Assembly: GCF_000213175.1 (NCBI RefSeq)
Contig: NW_009799101.1
Location: forward strand, 4,398,940-4,462,939
DNA: 64,000 nt
Direction of reading: 5' to 3'
Origin: Neurospora tetrasperma FGSC 2508
Taxonomy: Eukaryota > Ascomycota > Sordariomycetes > Sordariales > Sordariaceae
Shown: positions 1 to 9,802 of the stretch, piece by piece
Layout: each line of letters opens with the position of its first letter
Numbering within the stretch: position 1 is the first letter of the stretch
The notes under the pieces: generated by a model
Database searches by the model: none
Seen by the model: the letters and a program-made list of their open reading frames with translations, nothing else
What the model was told of the DNA's origin: nothing
Made by a program: the position numbers and the translations under genes

Positions 1-461
1 ACGGAGACGCCTAGAGTAGTGGATGTAAACAGAATTGGATCTGGCAACTGGGTTCCTCTTTCCTGAATATCGACAGCAGGAGTACGCTCGGAGAAAACAG
101 GGCCTCTAAGTGCCGCCCGCCGTGGCCTTCCTCCTCGTCTGAGTTCCCGCTGCAGAGCGTTGATGCTTTGATTCAAGTTGGAAAGACGGCGAGCAAAATC
201 TGGAGGAGATGGAGCTTGAGATCCGGTGCCACTTCTCTGCCGGGTTATGTGGGGTGAAGTCTGCCGCGGGCTCGTAGGTTCTGATGCGGGGGAGGTATCC
301 CTTGAGATAAGCGAGCCTTGAACATCAAGTGGAATGGACATCAACTCATCCGGGGTAATAATCCGGATAGTTGTCGTTTCTGTCATCATTTTGGGATCGA
401 GTGGCATGCGGTCCAACTTTTGCTGGCGTTGAGACAGGCTTCGGTAAAGCGGAAGGCCCAT
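1..461 (-). CDS. Partial unrecognised gene, MGLPLYRS family, runs off left edge
   Basis: An open frame on the minus strand starts at the ATG at 461-459 and stays open for all 461 bases to the window edge (about 153 codons seen). The protein begins MGLPLYRSLSQRQQ. The same first eight residues begin the next gene (start 2507), so the two look like tandem paralogues. The rest is polar and Ser/Pro/Arg-rich: a stretch with TTTIRIITPDELMSIPLD, then SPASEPTSPRQTSP, then a possible short helix around FARRLSNLNQSINALQRELRR. No known domain, signal peptide or membrane segment is visible. A TATA sequence at 708-719 lies about 250 bases upstream of the ATG. The start choice rests on the shared N-terminus. 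Function is unknown, and the C-terminal part is outside the window. Confidence 0.6.
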   Translation of the reverse strand, partial: MGLPLYRSLSQRQQKLDRMPLDPKMMTETTTIRIITPDELMSIPLDVQGSLISRDTSPASEPTSPRQTSPHITRQRSGTGSQAPSPPDFARRLSNLNQSINALQRELRRGGRPRRAALRGPVFSERTPAVDIQERGTQLPDPILFTSTTLGVS

Positions 462-1451
462 ATCAGTTGTGGATGAGGAGCAGCTGTATGGACAGGGAGG
501 GATTCGGGCAAGGCCGGGAAGTATAACTGGTAGCAGCTCTAGCACAGCTAAAACAAGAGTTGTGGTTGAGTGGAAGGATCGGAGATCGGAAGTCCTCCGA
601 CTGAAGGAGATAAAGGAGAGCATTGGTGGGGGAGAAGTGCTTGATTGGCGCGCTGGTTGAAGGGAAGAAGAGAGCAAAGAAGAAAAGGAGTTCCTGGGCC
701 CAGGGCCGGTATAAATACATCTCCTGTGAAAGATGGTAGCCTTTCCTCCGACGGCGATTATGTCGGTTCTAGGGTCACATCATTTGTGCATGCCTGTACC
801 TGATCTGGGTCCAGTTCAGTACTTCCTTCCCCATGCAAGAAGAGACCACATGAGAATTTTAGAATCAAGAAGGATGGAACTTTGCATGGTGTCTCGACAA
901 GTTCAAATTCATCGAGGCAAATGCGAGCATGCAAAATGTAATGAGAAAATCAGGTTGATGTGATTGACGCGAAGAGGGATAATTGTCCACGGCCTGGAAG
1001 TGACACATGTCAAATGTGTTAGTGCAGATATTTGCATTGAGGCTGGCCACGACTGGAATGTCACATGCGTCATTCATTTTCAACAAGCGCTCTTTGTTCT
1101 TGCATTGGTAAAACTGGTATTAATATGCCCCTGGGAATATCTGTCCTCTTCCATGACGAATTATCAACGCCTGACTCCTCTGAACTTCCCAAACCAGCCG
1201 ATCGGAAAGTCAGAATTGTTTCTATGACCCTTGTCTGCTACCGAACCATGCTTCTCCATCAAATGTGCCACCGCATCCATTTGTCCACCACTTGCTGGTC
1301 TGAATGCCTGCGACCTCGATACCGAAGACTTGTTCGAAGATGACACCAAAAGAAAAAGTGCCGACCACAAACCGGAGTTGCATCAAGAGCAGACCCTTTT
1401 CTTCCCACCACCCCTGGCCAGCCTCCTTCTAGTCGAGCCCTCATCCTCCAC
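462..1451. other. Intergenic: promoter of the left-edge gene and 3' flank of the next
   Basis: No convincing gene. Bases 462-720 are the leader and TATA region of the left-edge gene; the leader is pyrimidine-rich on the sense strand. The rest (about 720-1451) holds only short overlapping frames on both strands with no domain or codon signal. Confidence 0.5.
708..719 (-). promoter_or_regulatory. TATA box of the partial left-edge gene
   Basis: On the minus strand the sequence reads TGTATTTATACC, a good TATA element, about 250 bases upstream of the ATG at 461. The identical 12 bases stand upstream of the next paralogue (2651-2662), which supports both as real promoter elements inherited with the gene duplication. 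Confidence 0.5.
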
Positions 1452-2507
1452 CTAATACCCAGATCTATCGCTCCGCATCCGAGACGACTGATCAGCTGAG
1501 CGGCTTCCACCGCTTCCACCGCTTCTGCTGCGTTGACTGGCTGTGCTGCTTGTATTTTGGGTCGCCGTACCCGACTGCCCCAGTCTCTGCCGTCGAGCAC
1601 CTCGAATCGTCGCGTCCGACGGCCGAGGAAGGGGAGGAAGGCGGAGGGAAGGAGGGATGGTTTGACCTTCTCCGCTACCCTGAACTTGGACTTGCGCCAG
1701 GCCTGAGTCCTGGCTCACGACGACCTGAACGAAGCCGCCACGACCGCCGCCGCTTGCCTGGCGCTGCTGTTCCTGCGTTGCAGCGGCTTGAGATGGGCCT
1801 GCCACTTGTTGTTGCTGACGCTGCTGCGGCTGCTGGGGAGCGGCAGGTGCGGAGGCCTGGGCTTCCGGGCGGGGAGGGGTGCTAGCCGCCTCAATCTCGG
1901 GAGTCGACCAATCCATATCCGGAGTGCCGTAGTCCGGGAGACGAAGTTCTTCCTCTTCGGCAGGGGTAGCCAACTCGCTTGAGTTGAAGCTTGTCCGGCT
2001 GTACCTGGACAAAACGGCACTTGAAGCCTGGGCTTCCGGGCGGGGAGGAGTGCTAGCCGCCTCAATCTCGGGAGTCGACCAATCCATATCCGGAGTGCCG
2101 TAGTCCGGGAGACGAAGTTCTTCCTCTTCGGCAGGGGTAGCCAACTCGCTTGAGTTGAAGCTTGTCCGGCTGTACCTGGACAAAACGGCACTTGCCGCCG
2201 CGGCACTCTCTTCGTCTTCCGTTGACGGGATGGGAGCTGCAAAGCGGGGAGGGAGAACAGGGCGACGTGGAGCCTCGACTTCGAGGGAGCGGCGGGTCAG
2301 GTCGATAGGCCGCTCTTGGGTACCAGTTGCTGCCTCAGAAGGGGTTTGGGAGAAGAGCCGCTGGGCATCTTCGCGACGGAGAGGAGGGGGAGGGGCGCCG
2401 GACCTTGCGCGGCGCGGGTCAGGTTGCTGTTGTTGGTTTGCCGCTTGGTTGGCGGCCTGACGGCGAAGGGCCTCGCTTGAGGGGGAACGGTAGAGAGGCA
2501 GTCCCAT
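1452..2507 (-). CDS. Unrecognised low-complexity protein with 57-aa tandem repeat
   Basis: A single open frame of 351 aa begins at the ATG at 2507-2505 (MGLPLYRSPSSEALRRQ). I chose this ATG because its first eight residues match the upstream paralogue and a TATA sequence lies about 146 bases before it. The open frame continues upstream to 2666 but that part would overlap the TATA element. The protein is disordered and rich in Gln, Pro, Ser and Arg. Two near-identical 57-residue units in the middle contain AVLSRYSRTSFNSSELATP, PAEEEELRLPDYGTP and DMDWSTPEIEAASTPPRP. A Gln-rich stretch follows, and the C-terminus is Ser/Gly/Arg-rich (SRSGGSGGSRS). No signal peptide, membrane segment or known domain is seen. 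Function unknown; the acidic repeats with an aromatic core could be docking motifs, which is only inference. Confidence 0.7.
   Translation of the reverse strand: MGLPLYRSPSSEALRRQAANQAANQQQQPDPRRARSGAPPPPLRREDAQRLFSQTPSEAATGTQERPIDLTRRSLEVEAPRRPVLPPRFAAPIPSTEDEESAAAASAVLSRYSRTSFNSSELATPAEEEELRLPDYGTPDMDWSTPEIEAASTPPRPEAQASSAVLSRYSRTSFNSSELATPAEEEELRLPDYGTPDMDWSTPEIEAASTPPRPEAQASAPAAPQQPQQRQQQQVAGPSQAAATQEQQRQASGGGRGGFVQVVVSQDSGLAQVQVQGSGEGQTIPPSLRLPPLPRPSDATIRGARRQRLGQSGTATQNTSSTASQRSRSGGSGGSRSADQSSRMRSDRSGY
1855..2194 (-). repeat. 171-bp tandem duplication inside the coding frame
   Basis: Two copies, at about 1855-2023 and 2026-2194, have a period of 171 bases (57 codons, so the frame is kept). 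By eye they differ at only one position (GGGGAGGGG against GGGGAGGAG near 1877 and 2048). Near identity points to a recent duplication or to homogenisation. Confidence 0.9.
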
Positions 2508-4608
2508 GGTGACGTTGTTGTTGCAAGGGGTATATAGAAGTGGGGTGAAGCGTGTGTGAAGATCTTGTCGAATTTTGAATCTGCTTTTGGTTGATCTTCC
2601 TGAGTTGAGTGGTGGAAGGAGAAAGAGAAAGAGTTTGATCAAAGAGGAGGGGTATAAATACACCAAGGGTGACCCACCGCGACAAGTTCCTACTCTCAGG
2701 TGAATGGGTTTTGGACTTCACTGATATCTTATTCAGACGGCCTTGTCAGAAGGAGAGGAACAGATGAAAGACTGCCAGCTGCAGCCATATCAACGAAACC
2801 TTCTCGTCTGAAGTCACGCAACAGTGTGGACAGGTCATAATTCTCCTCAAGCCGTCAAGCTCCCAGTGAAGCATAACGCAAACAACATTGTGTGATTTAC
2901 AGCGGTTTGGTCTGCTATTGTTTTCTTACTGCAGTCAGGAGTGTTTTCCTTCATCTCATCTTAGGCCCCTTCACCTTCCATGACGTCCAGCCACTCCATG
3001 TCCCTCCATGTCGCCATTGCGGCTCTGAGTCTGTTACAGTCATCGATGCCGCAAACAGTTCATTCAATAATAGCAAACGCTCCCCCCCTGAGCAAGACTG
3101 GCGTTTCCCAAAGTACTCAGAGGGAGGGATTCTGGATGAAAGAAATACAGCTCCATTCGAGTTAGTATTCCAACCGGCAGACGCAGACGTCGCTACCCAC
3201 GACACTATACTCAGGGCAGACTGGCTTCAAACCAGCCAGCCTAACAAGATACCGCGGCATGCCTGTGCTCTGGGTATGGCAAACGTATGGCACGCTGTCA
3301 ACACAGACACCTAGTTGGATGGTATTTCCGTTTGTACTGGCTTGACTTGAATGCTAAGAAAATTTGGGAAGCGGGTGGACGAGGGCTGATGGGACGAAGC
3401 TGAGTCCTCCCTTCCTGTGACGCGATAGTGCTTCCACAGACTGTCTTGGGTAGTGCCCCTCTGCTGTGCCTTTCATTCCTTCTCCAAGTATCATGTGCTG
3501 GCGAAGTCGTCCTTCCTTCTCCACTCTCCAGTCACCATCGCGATTATGACAAAGAAAGACGACAAACGAAAGCATCATGACCGACACAACGGATGGCACG
3601 ACGACCGGCACTTCCGACGCATTCGTCGATGAACTGAGCACTCAGCTTTGGGTGCTTATCAACACCGAGACGAGGGGCAGATGGATCAACCCAACTCTAC
3701 AAGTACCGCTAATCACTAGCTGGTGCGCGTCCCTGCCTTCCAAGCGCGAGCGGTGCACCCGCTACTGGACACTCCATGCGATGGCGGGCGCGGGGGACAC
3801 TTGCATCCTCGATAATAATGCGCTTCACTTCCTAGCTCTCGGTGGCCGAGATGGAAGGGGATAGGGCTTGAACTTTTAGGTGCTCTACATAAGGAATTGT
3901 TGACGGGGAGTTTAACCCTGCGTAGCATGAGTCGAGTAGGTAATTTGTGTTATGTACTGCCCGTGGTAGACTCGATAGACGAATATAAAGAACCCAAGAC
4001 GTGATGAAGGAGTCACAAAGAGTAGTGATAAACATTTTAGCTACGTCTCCCCAACTGCCTGAATCAATAGGTAGGTTCTTACTCTTGTAATGACTGTGCC
4101 GGTCTTGGTAGCTCGTTCTGGCCGAAGAAAGCGCCGAGCTGCTTTTGTACCAGTGTGCGAACCAGAGCTTTCAAACATAGCAATTTTTCTCCCGGCAACC
4201 ATGCAAGCGTAGCGTCCCCAGCAAGTTCCATGGTCGTCAATCTGCCTCCTGAGGATGTCAACGGAGAGTTAGGTATGAGGTCAAGGACCGTGTGATGTTT
4301 CGTCAGTTCGTTTCGATGAGTTTCTGAGTGTTGGTGATGGGGGGCTCTTCACGATCCAGTGGCTGAATGAGTGGATGGGCATGCGTTCAGCAACTGCAGT
4401 GAGAAGTAATTTGACAGAATCACAGAATTAGTAGGAGGGAAACGTATGAACCAACAACGATCCTTGCCATTTGTGCCACGTTCTAAAGCTCCTAATTCCA
4501 AGTCCCCTCCACGTCAATCTTCTCTTGACTAACACGACTTCAATGTCTGCCCATGTACCACCTGTTTGGTCCCTCTCGCGGATAAGCACTTCTACTCGTT
4601 TCTTCAGC
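2508..4608. other. Intergenic, no gene seen
   Basis: Apart from the TATA element and leader of the 351-aa gene, I see only short frames with no domain or codon-use signal. The longest plus-strand frame (2892-3314) begins on GTG and has no recognisable content. Confidence 0.45.
2651..2662 (-). promoter_or_regulatory. TATA box of the 351-aa gene
   Basis: The minus strand reads TGTATTTATACC about 146 bases upstream of the ATG at 2507. It is identical over 12 bases to the element upstream of the paralogue at the left edge. Confidence 0.5.
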
Positions 4609-5052
4609 TTAGGTGGCCGTCCTACTAGCCCGAGTATCTGTGGCCGGGGCCGCGTATGGAGGGGGAGGTATGCCGGATGAGCGAGCTTGTCCTTGTGCCT
4701 CTGTCGTGGCACTGGCACTTTCAGTAGGGACCGAACGCGCTGCTGGAGCTGCAAGCTCGTTAGATCTAGCGCGGTAATCACCTACTGCCTCTTCACTCCT
4801 CAGTTCCTGGTCAGTATGGATACGGCTTGTTGACATGCAATGCGAGTAACTGGGGGGTTCCGCCAAGGTATCGCAGTTAAAGCCAATCGTAGCTTCTCCA
4901 GCAGTAGGGCGAAAGGTGTAGGGCGGCGCCACTTCTTGATTGCTGTCTGCCTGGCGTCTCTGAGCCTCCGACCGAGCGATCTGCTGGAAAAGGTCGGCTG
5001 CCGTGAAGACTCGGGCATTATTGGTACGATCTGGACGGCGTGGATCTGGCAT
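4609..5052 (-). CDS. Small unrecognised protein with PPxY motifs
   Basis: An open frame of 147 aa starts at the first ATG in frame (5052-5050, MPDPRRPDRTNNARVF) and ends at TAA at 4609. Residues about 14-34 could form a short amphipathic helix (FTAADLFQQIARSEAQRRQ). The rest is polar and Pro/Ala/Ser-rich. Two PPxY motifs are present: PPSY at about 66-69 and PPPY at about 130-133, plus a related PPY at 43-45. PPxY motifs are known ligands of WW domains, such as those of the Nedd4/Rsp5 ubiquitin ligases, so a role as an adaptor or substrate is possible but unproven. Neighbouring minus-strand genes are also short and low-complexity; weak likeness (ALRRQ against AQRRQ near the N-terminus) is not enough to call it a paralogue. 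It could still be a chance frame. Confidence 0.45.
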   Translation of the reverse strand: MPDPRRPDRTNNARVFTAADLFQQIARSEAQRRQADSNQEVAPPYTFRPTAGEATIGFNCDTLAEPPSYSHCMSTSRIHTDQELRSEEAVGDYRARSNELAAPAARSVPTESASATTEAQGQARSSGIPPPPYAAPATDTRASRTAT

Positions 5053-8000
5053 AGTCCGTGATGTTTGATTCGGGGCTGCGTTGCGATATTGGTGGTCGAT
5101 TTTGTACCGGTTTGGAGCGAGACTGACAGAGAGACGACCGAGGGATGAGTGAGACAGTTGAGATGTCGCTTTCAATTCCTCAAAACCCGACTAGTTATAC
5201 TTCCATGATCGATTGCCAATCGTGTCTGTGGTTGAATTTGATGACCCCTTGGCCTTACCACTCACCGTCTGTCCCCCTTCTGTTCTTCCATAGCCATGAC
5301 CAACAAGCGAATTGACAAATTACCCTTGGTAAAGGTTGTTGTGGCTCACTCGACCGCTCTCCATCCCGCTGTTCGCTGCTTAGTTCGAGGCCGTGGGAAT
5401 CCACACGATCCAACCAAGAACATCTGCTGTCGGGCTCTGGATGGTTTGCCCGCGTCATTCTCCCAAACCCTCAACCGGGGTTCGTACTTCCGTGTTCTGT
5501 AGAATACGGCGTAAGCGTGGAAATGACGGGCTCCATCAGTCCTTTTGGTCCGCGCCGTCGGTTCGCCGTCGGGACTGTAGTCGTGCCGCTTGAAGCAAAA
5601 GGAGGCTTCCAGGGAAGTTCATCTCTGGACTTGCTTGATCCATGTTGTCGAGCGATTGATGAGGACCCAGATTTTTGCATTTTGGAAATGTTCGTAGACG
5701 GAAAAACGTATCGGGTGTCGAGGTAGGCCGTCGAACAGGGCGCAATGAGATTTTGGATGCGGGAAGACATCATAAGTACTACAAGGCGACTCTTTGCGTA
5801 TGGTCGTCGTCGTCGTCGTCGTCGTCGCCGACACGCTCTCGTTATTGTACGGGAAGCAAAGCAGGCGCGAGCAGTTTCAATCGTTTTCGGGCAACCACAA
5901 GGTAGTTGCGCCCGACAATGGGATTGACCCGGGCTGCCGTCCTGTGGATAAGACTGCGAGGGGCCCATCGTCCCTTCCCGACATGCACTCATGCAGCTCA
6001 CAACACAGAACCTCTACCGTTGCTCAGCGGGCAATTGTCCCAACTACTGTGTACTAGTACCTGAAAGCTTGCCGCCACCCAGCAGCGATCCCACCTGGAA
6101 GGAGGTTTCCACTTTGCATTTTGTGTCATTCTCGCTTTCGGGACGTAGTCGCATCGACCGCCGATGAGCAAAGCGAATAACGCCCTGTTGGGATGAGAAT
6201 GGATAGCCATTTTTAGGTAGCATACCTATGTCCCCATCTCTTGACACCACGTCCGAGCGAGGTCCTCACGATGGTGTACTTGAGCTGCGTGACACGATGA
6301 CATGCGCTCAAAGAGCACGGTAAGGAAGATCGCAGACCGAAGAAAAGCAGCTAACGATTTTGCATTTTGAGTTCAGGTACGAGCCGATCAAATGGCATGA
6401 CATGTTGCACCCATCGTACCTTGTGGTCTTGGTATCCTCGTGGCCTTCAAACGGACACTATTACGAGAAGTCGAGTGCGACTGATGAAGAGAGAGCAAGT
6501 TGCGCCTTTCAGTTTCAATCCTAGGAGGATACGGTAGGCAATCGCCTTTCGCGTTCTGTCCTTTTTGAGCCACTGCTCTGCTCCCACATCGATACGACGT
6601 CCAGTTTGAGGATACTCAACGGAGTGTCGAGTACCTCGAGGTTATGCGCTAGTTGATGGCTCGACGTAGGACATCTACAAACAAGACTTCTTTGTCAAGG
6701 CTTCCTGCTCACCTAAACTGCCCGAGTCGTCCAACGACACCGCGGTTATTCTTCAGGTATTCTAGCTCAATAAGGTAGCAAGGGTTGCGGAACACTACAC
6801 ATTAGCAACTCGTCTCGCAGGTACCCGAGTTCCTCTAGGTTCTTTCTGGGCTGGGTGTGTCCGGAACACCAGTCAACGGAGAACCTAAAGTAGATATTGC
6901 GCTCTGTAACTGTATGTCGCAGACCGAAGCACAGGTTTTGTGTCTTATAATAATGATGAGTTCTCTCCCTTGGGAATGCCATGATAATGACGGACAGGGG
7001 TACTCTATCGTGGACGAAGTTGGAAAAGCACAACAACCTAGAGAGGTTACACAGGGAACGAGATGGACAATATGAGTGTCGATATTGTCATCAGATAGTC
7101 AGAATGGCTCCCGAGTATAGCTCCATGCTTAGGTCCTATACAAGCATCTTTTCTATCTGATCCTTGCTGTATGTATCTACGATAATCTTTCCCAAGCCCT
7201 TCTTCCTTACAAATGCGCTACTTTTACTTGATTTCATGAGCAACACCCTCCATCTCCAGTAGATACCTTACTAAACACCAGCGGCAATTTTCTTCTCTTC
7301 CATTAGCGTATCTTCAGACCGGCGAGCCACTCCAAACACTGAAAACTCCAGAGCGGGAAGCATAACATCACCCCCAGCCAGGCACACCCTCGTCTCTCAA
7401 GTTCGCAACACTTAGCGCCAAACAGGCGAGACACCCTTTTCACATCGCGTCGCCGGTCAACTTGGCCAGAACCAGGATGCATTTGCACAAACAACACCTT
7501 CAAAAATGCACTTGCCGTCTTCTTTCCCCCGCGATTCGCTAACAAACCACCACCAAGACCGCTAAGCAAGCGCTAGAACCTGTCCGATTTGGCGCCCAGC
7601 CAGCCTATGAACCAACGAACCACTGCAACTCAAAAACACAACAAAGCGCTCGGCTGACATGCCCAAAGCCCAGCTAACAAAAGCCTATTCGTTAGCGTCG
7701 GGCAGATTCAAGTGAATTGATTCCATCGCCAGTATCGGCAGCTTTGACAAATGCACGGGACAACAAGGGCACGGTGCATCATAAGCGCCGGTCGCACGCA
7801 CTCAGCATCACAAAAGGATCACCATCATCTTCTTCCCTATGGCACGACCAAGCAGGCCGAGCACACATTGAAAAAGAAAATTGGTTTGCAATGAATTGCA
7901 TAATTGGCTTGACATCAAAAATTACGACCAGAACGGCCCCGAAGGGCAATTCACGGCGGCGAGCACCACGATGTGCAATGCAGGCTCACCACCGTACTAC

Positions 8001-8470
8001 GCGGTTTTCTTGATCTCCGCGTAGTCAGTCAAGGTAAGTATGAAGAAAAAAAAAAGAGAAAAGAAGAGGAGGAAGAATTGGGGGAGGGGAGCTGCTGTTA
8101 AATAGAGGGTTTGGATGGTCTGTGCACGAGTGCAAATTCCGGGAAATTTTGTGCAGCTGCTGACGGCTGACGGTCTGTCCGTGTGGTCTGAGTGTCTCTG
8201 TGTCTGGCTACTGCTTCAATGACGCCTGCCGTACCGTTGGACATTTTGGCAGTGTTGGAGATTCGATTTTGAGATCGTTATTGCAGTTTGCTTTGCACCG
8301 ACTTTATTGATTGATCTTTCTCCTGAATGCAAAGCACCTCATTGCGAAGGTCTCCTAAGATGGACAATCATCATTGCTTTCCTCCAAATGTCAACGGGCC
8401 TTGGCCGCTACCGTTAGAAAAGATCATCGATACCATCTTCCTTCCTGAAAAGCACAGCAACTGATACTCA
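5053..8470. other. Long intergenic stretch, no gene seen
   Basis: The first part is the likely promoter of the 147-aa gene, with a CCAAT-type sequence (minus strand ATTGGC) near 5220. The rest carries many short overlapping frames on both strands, none with a domain or consistent codon use. It contains a GTC microsatellite (5803-5826) and a purine-rich tract near 8043-8078. Confidence 0.45.
5803..5826. repeat. (GTC)8 microsatellite
   Basis: Eight uninterrupted GTC units, intergenic. The Thr, Arg or Val runs of overlapping short frames here are products of the repeat. Confidence 0.9.
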
Positions 8471-8903
8471 CTCAGGCCCTGATCGGCTGGCTGCACTCTC
8501 GGGGCGTGCAGAGGGTTTTGGGTACTTAAGAGGTGTAGAGTTCTGGGTAGGGCGAAGAGAAAGTATCGTCGTCTACACGAGGTGTCTGCACGAGGTATTC
8601 TGCACGAGCTCTACAAGAGTAGTCTGAGGACCATTGTCGATTTCGCCAAAAAACCGTTAATAAGGGACGGCGTGTAGACGAACCTTGAATTTTTATTGGC
8701 GCTTGGCTTAGAGGTGGACCTGGTGGAGAAGAAGGTACATTGTGTCTTGGCGAATGCGCGTGCAGAGGTAAAAAGAGGCCCGTATATCGACGAAAAAGGG
8801 AAGGCGGCTTTGGTAAAAGAAGAGGTTATCCATTTGTATTGTAACCAAACCTCTAAAATCCTCTGCACGACCCAGATGTGCAGCCAGCCGATCAGGGCCT
8901 CAG
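8471..8903. mobile_element. MITE-like element with about 50-bp inverted ends
   Basis: The left end (8471-8521) reads CTCAGGCCCTGATCGGCTGG and onward; the reverse complement of the right end (8903-8853) reads CTGAGGCCCTGATCGGCTGG. Identity is nearly perfect over the first 26 bases and continues with mismatches to about 50. The element is about 433 bp with no coding capacity. Subterminal copies of CTGCACGA or close variants occur near 8573, 8586, 8600 and 8862. Short length, inverted ends and repeated subterminal motifs are typical of non-autonomous DNA transposons; the AGGCCCTGATCGG end is loosely hAT-like. I could not find a clear target-site duplication, so family and exact ends are uncertain. 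The mismatches inside the ends suggest it is not recent. Confidence 0.6.
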
Positions 8904-9802
8904 CGAAGACAACAAACCAACCTAAACAAGACAACTTGATGCTCAACTTTGCCCCGGATTCCACTGTTGAGCTAATGTCATGTCTCCATCACGAGGGCCG
9001 TTAGCGGACTGCCCATCCCTGTCTTTGTGAAAACATCACCGAACCGTTCAAACGACGTGTCCAAGCACGTGCAAGCAAAAGAGCACAACTGGCCCGTGCT
9101 TTTCAATCCCCGCCAGCAATTAGCGCTTGGCGTTAGAAACTTTCTGTGGATCTTTGGAAGCCGAGAAGGGACCACTCGAAGCCCGAGGGAAAGGGAAGGT
9201 GGGCGCATATCATCGGTTTTGGGCATCATCATGAGCCAGGTGAGCCAAGCGGTGGGAGTTTGGGAGGGGGACACATAACTAAGTGACACAACGGTGAAAT
9301 GGCGAAAGTTGATTCACCAATTCCGTCACGCCGTCACCTGAGAACTGGACCGCTTTCTTACACATGCCGTTCCTGATTTCCTAGTACACAACCCCTCCCT
9401 GCATTATCACCTCCCCGTGATCGCGGTTTCTGCCCTGTCGATATACCTGCTACCAACAGGTCGCTGTTGATCACGATAGAGAGCAAGATAAATATGTAGA
9501 CCTAGATTGTATCACCATTTCCTGTTGATCGCCAACTCCTCTATTTCGTGAAATTCTTTCCTGATCCTCCCTGCCCAAACCAACCCCGCGCGTTTCTCGT
9601 CGTTGTCCTGGTCGAGCGAGTGGGTGTCCATCCAACGGAACTGAAGCCTACAACCAAACGAGGACAAAGCCCCCACAATAATCCTCGTACGATAAAAAGA
9701 CAGAAATTTCCCTGCTCTCCCTCGACAACAAACCGTCCCGACTTCCTTCTACCCTTTATCCCCTACCGTTCGTTAGTCCAAAAATCAAAATCAATCGCAA
9801 AC
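8904..9802. other. Promoter and leader of the cystathionine beta-synthase gene
   Basis: No gene seen. The last 200 or so bases before 9803 are pyrimidine- and A-rich, as expected of a fungal 5' leader. An AT-rich patch with ATAAATATG near 9487 could be a TATA element. Confidence 0.45.

Noticed and set aside
2892-3314. 140-aa plus-strand frame
   Set aside because: Begins on GTG, shows no domain or codon bias, and has no splice partner.
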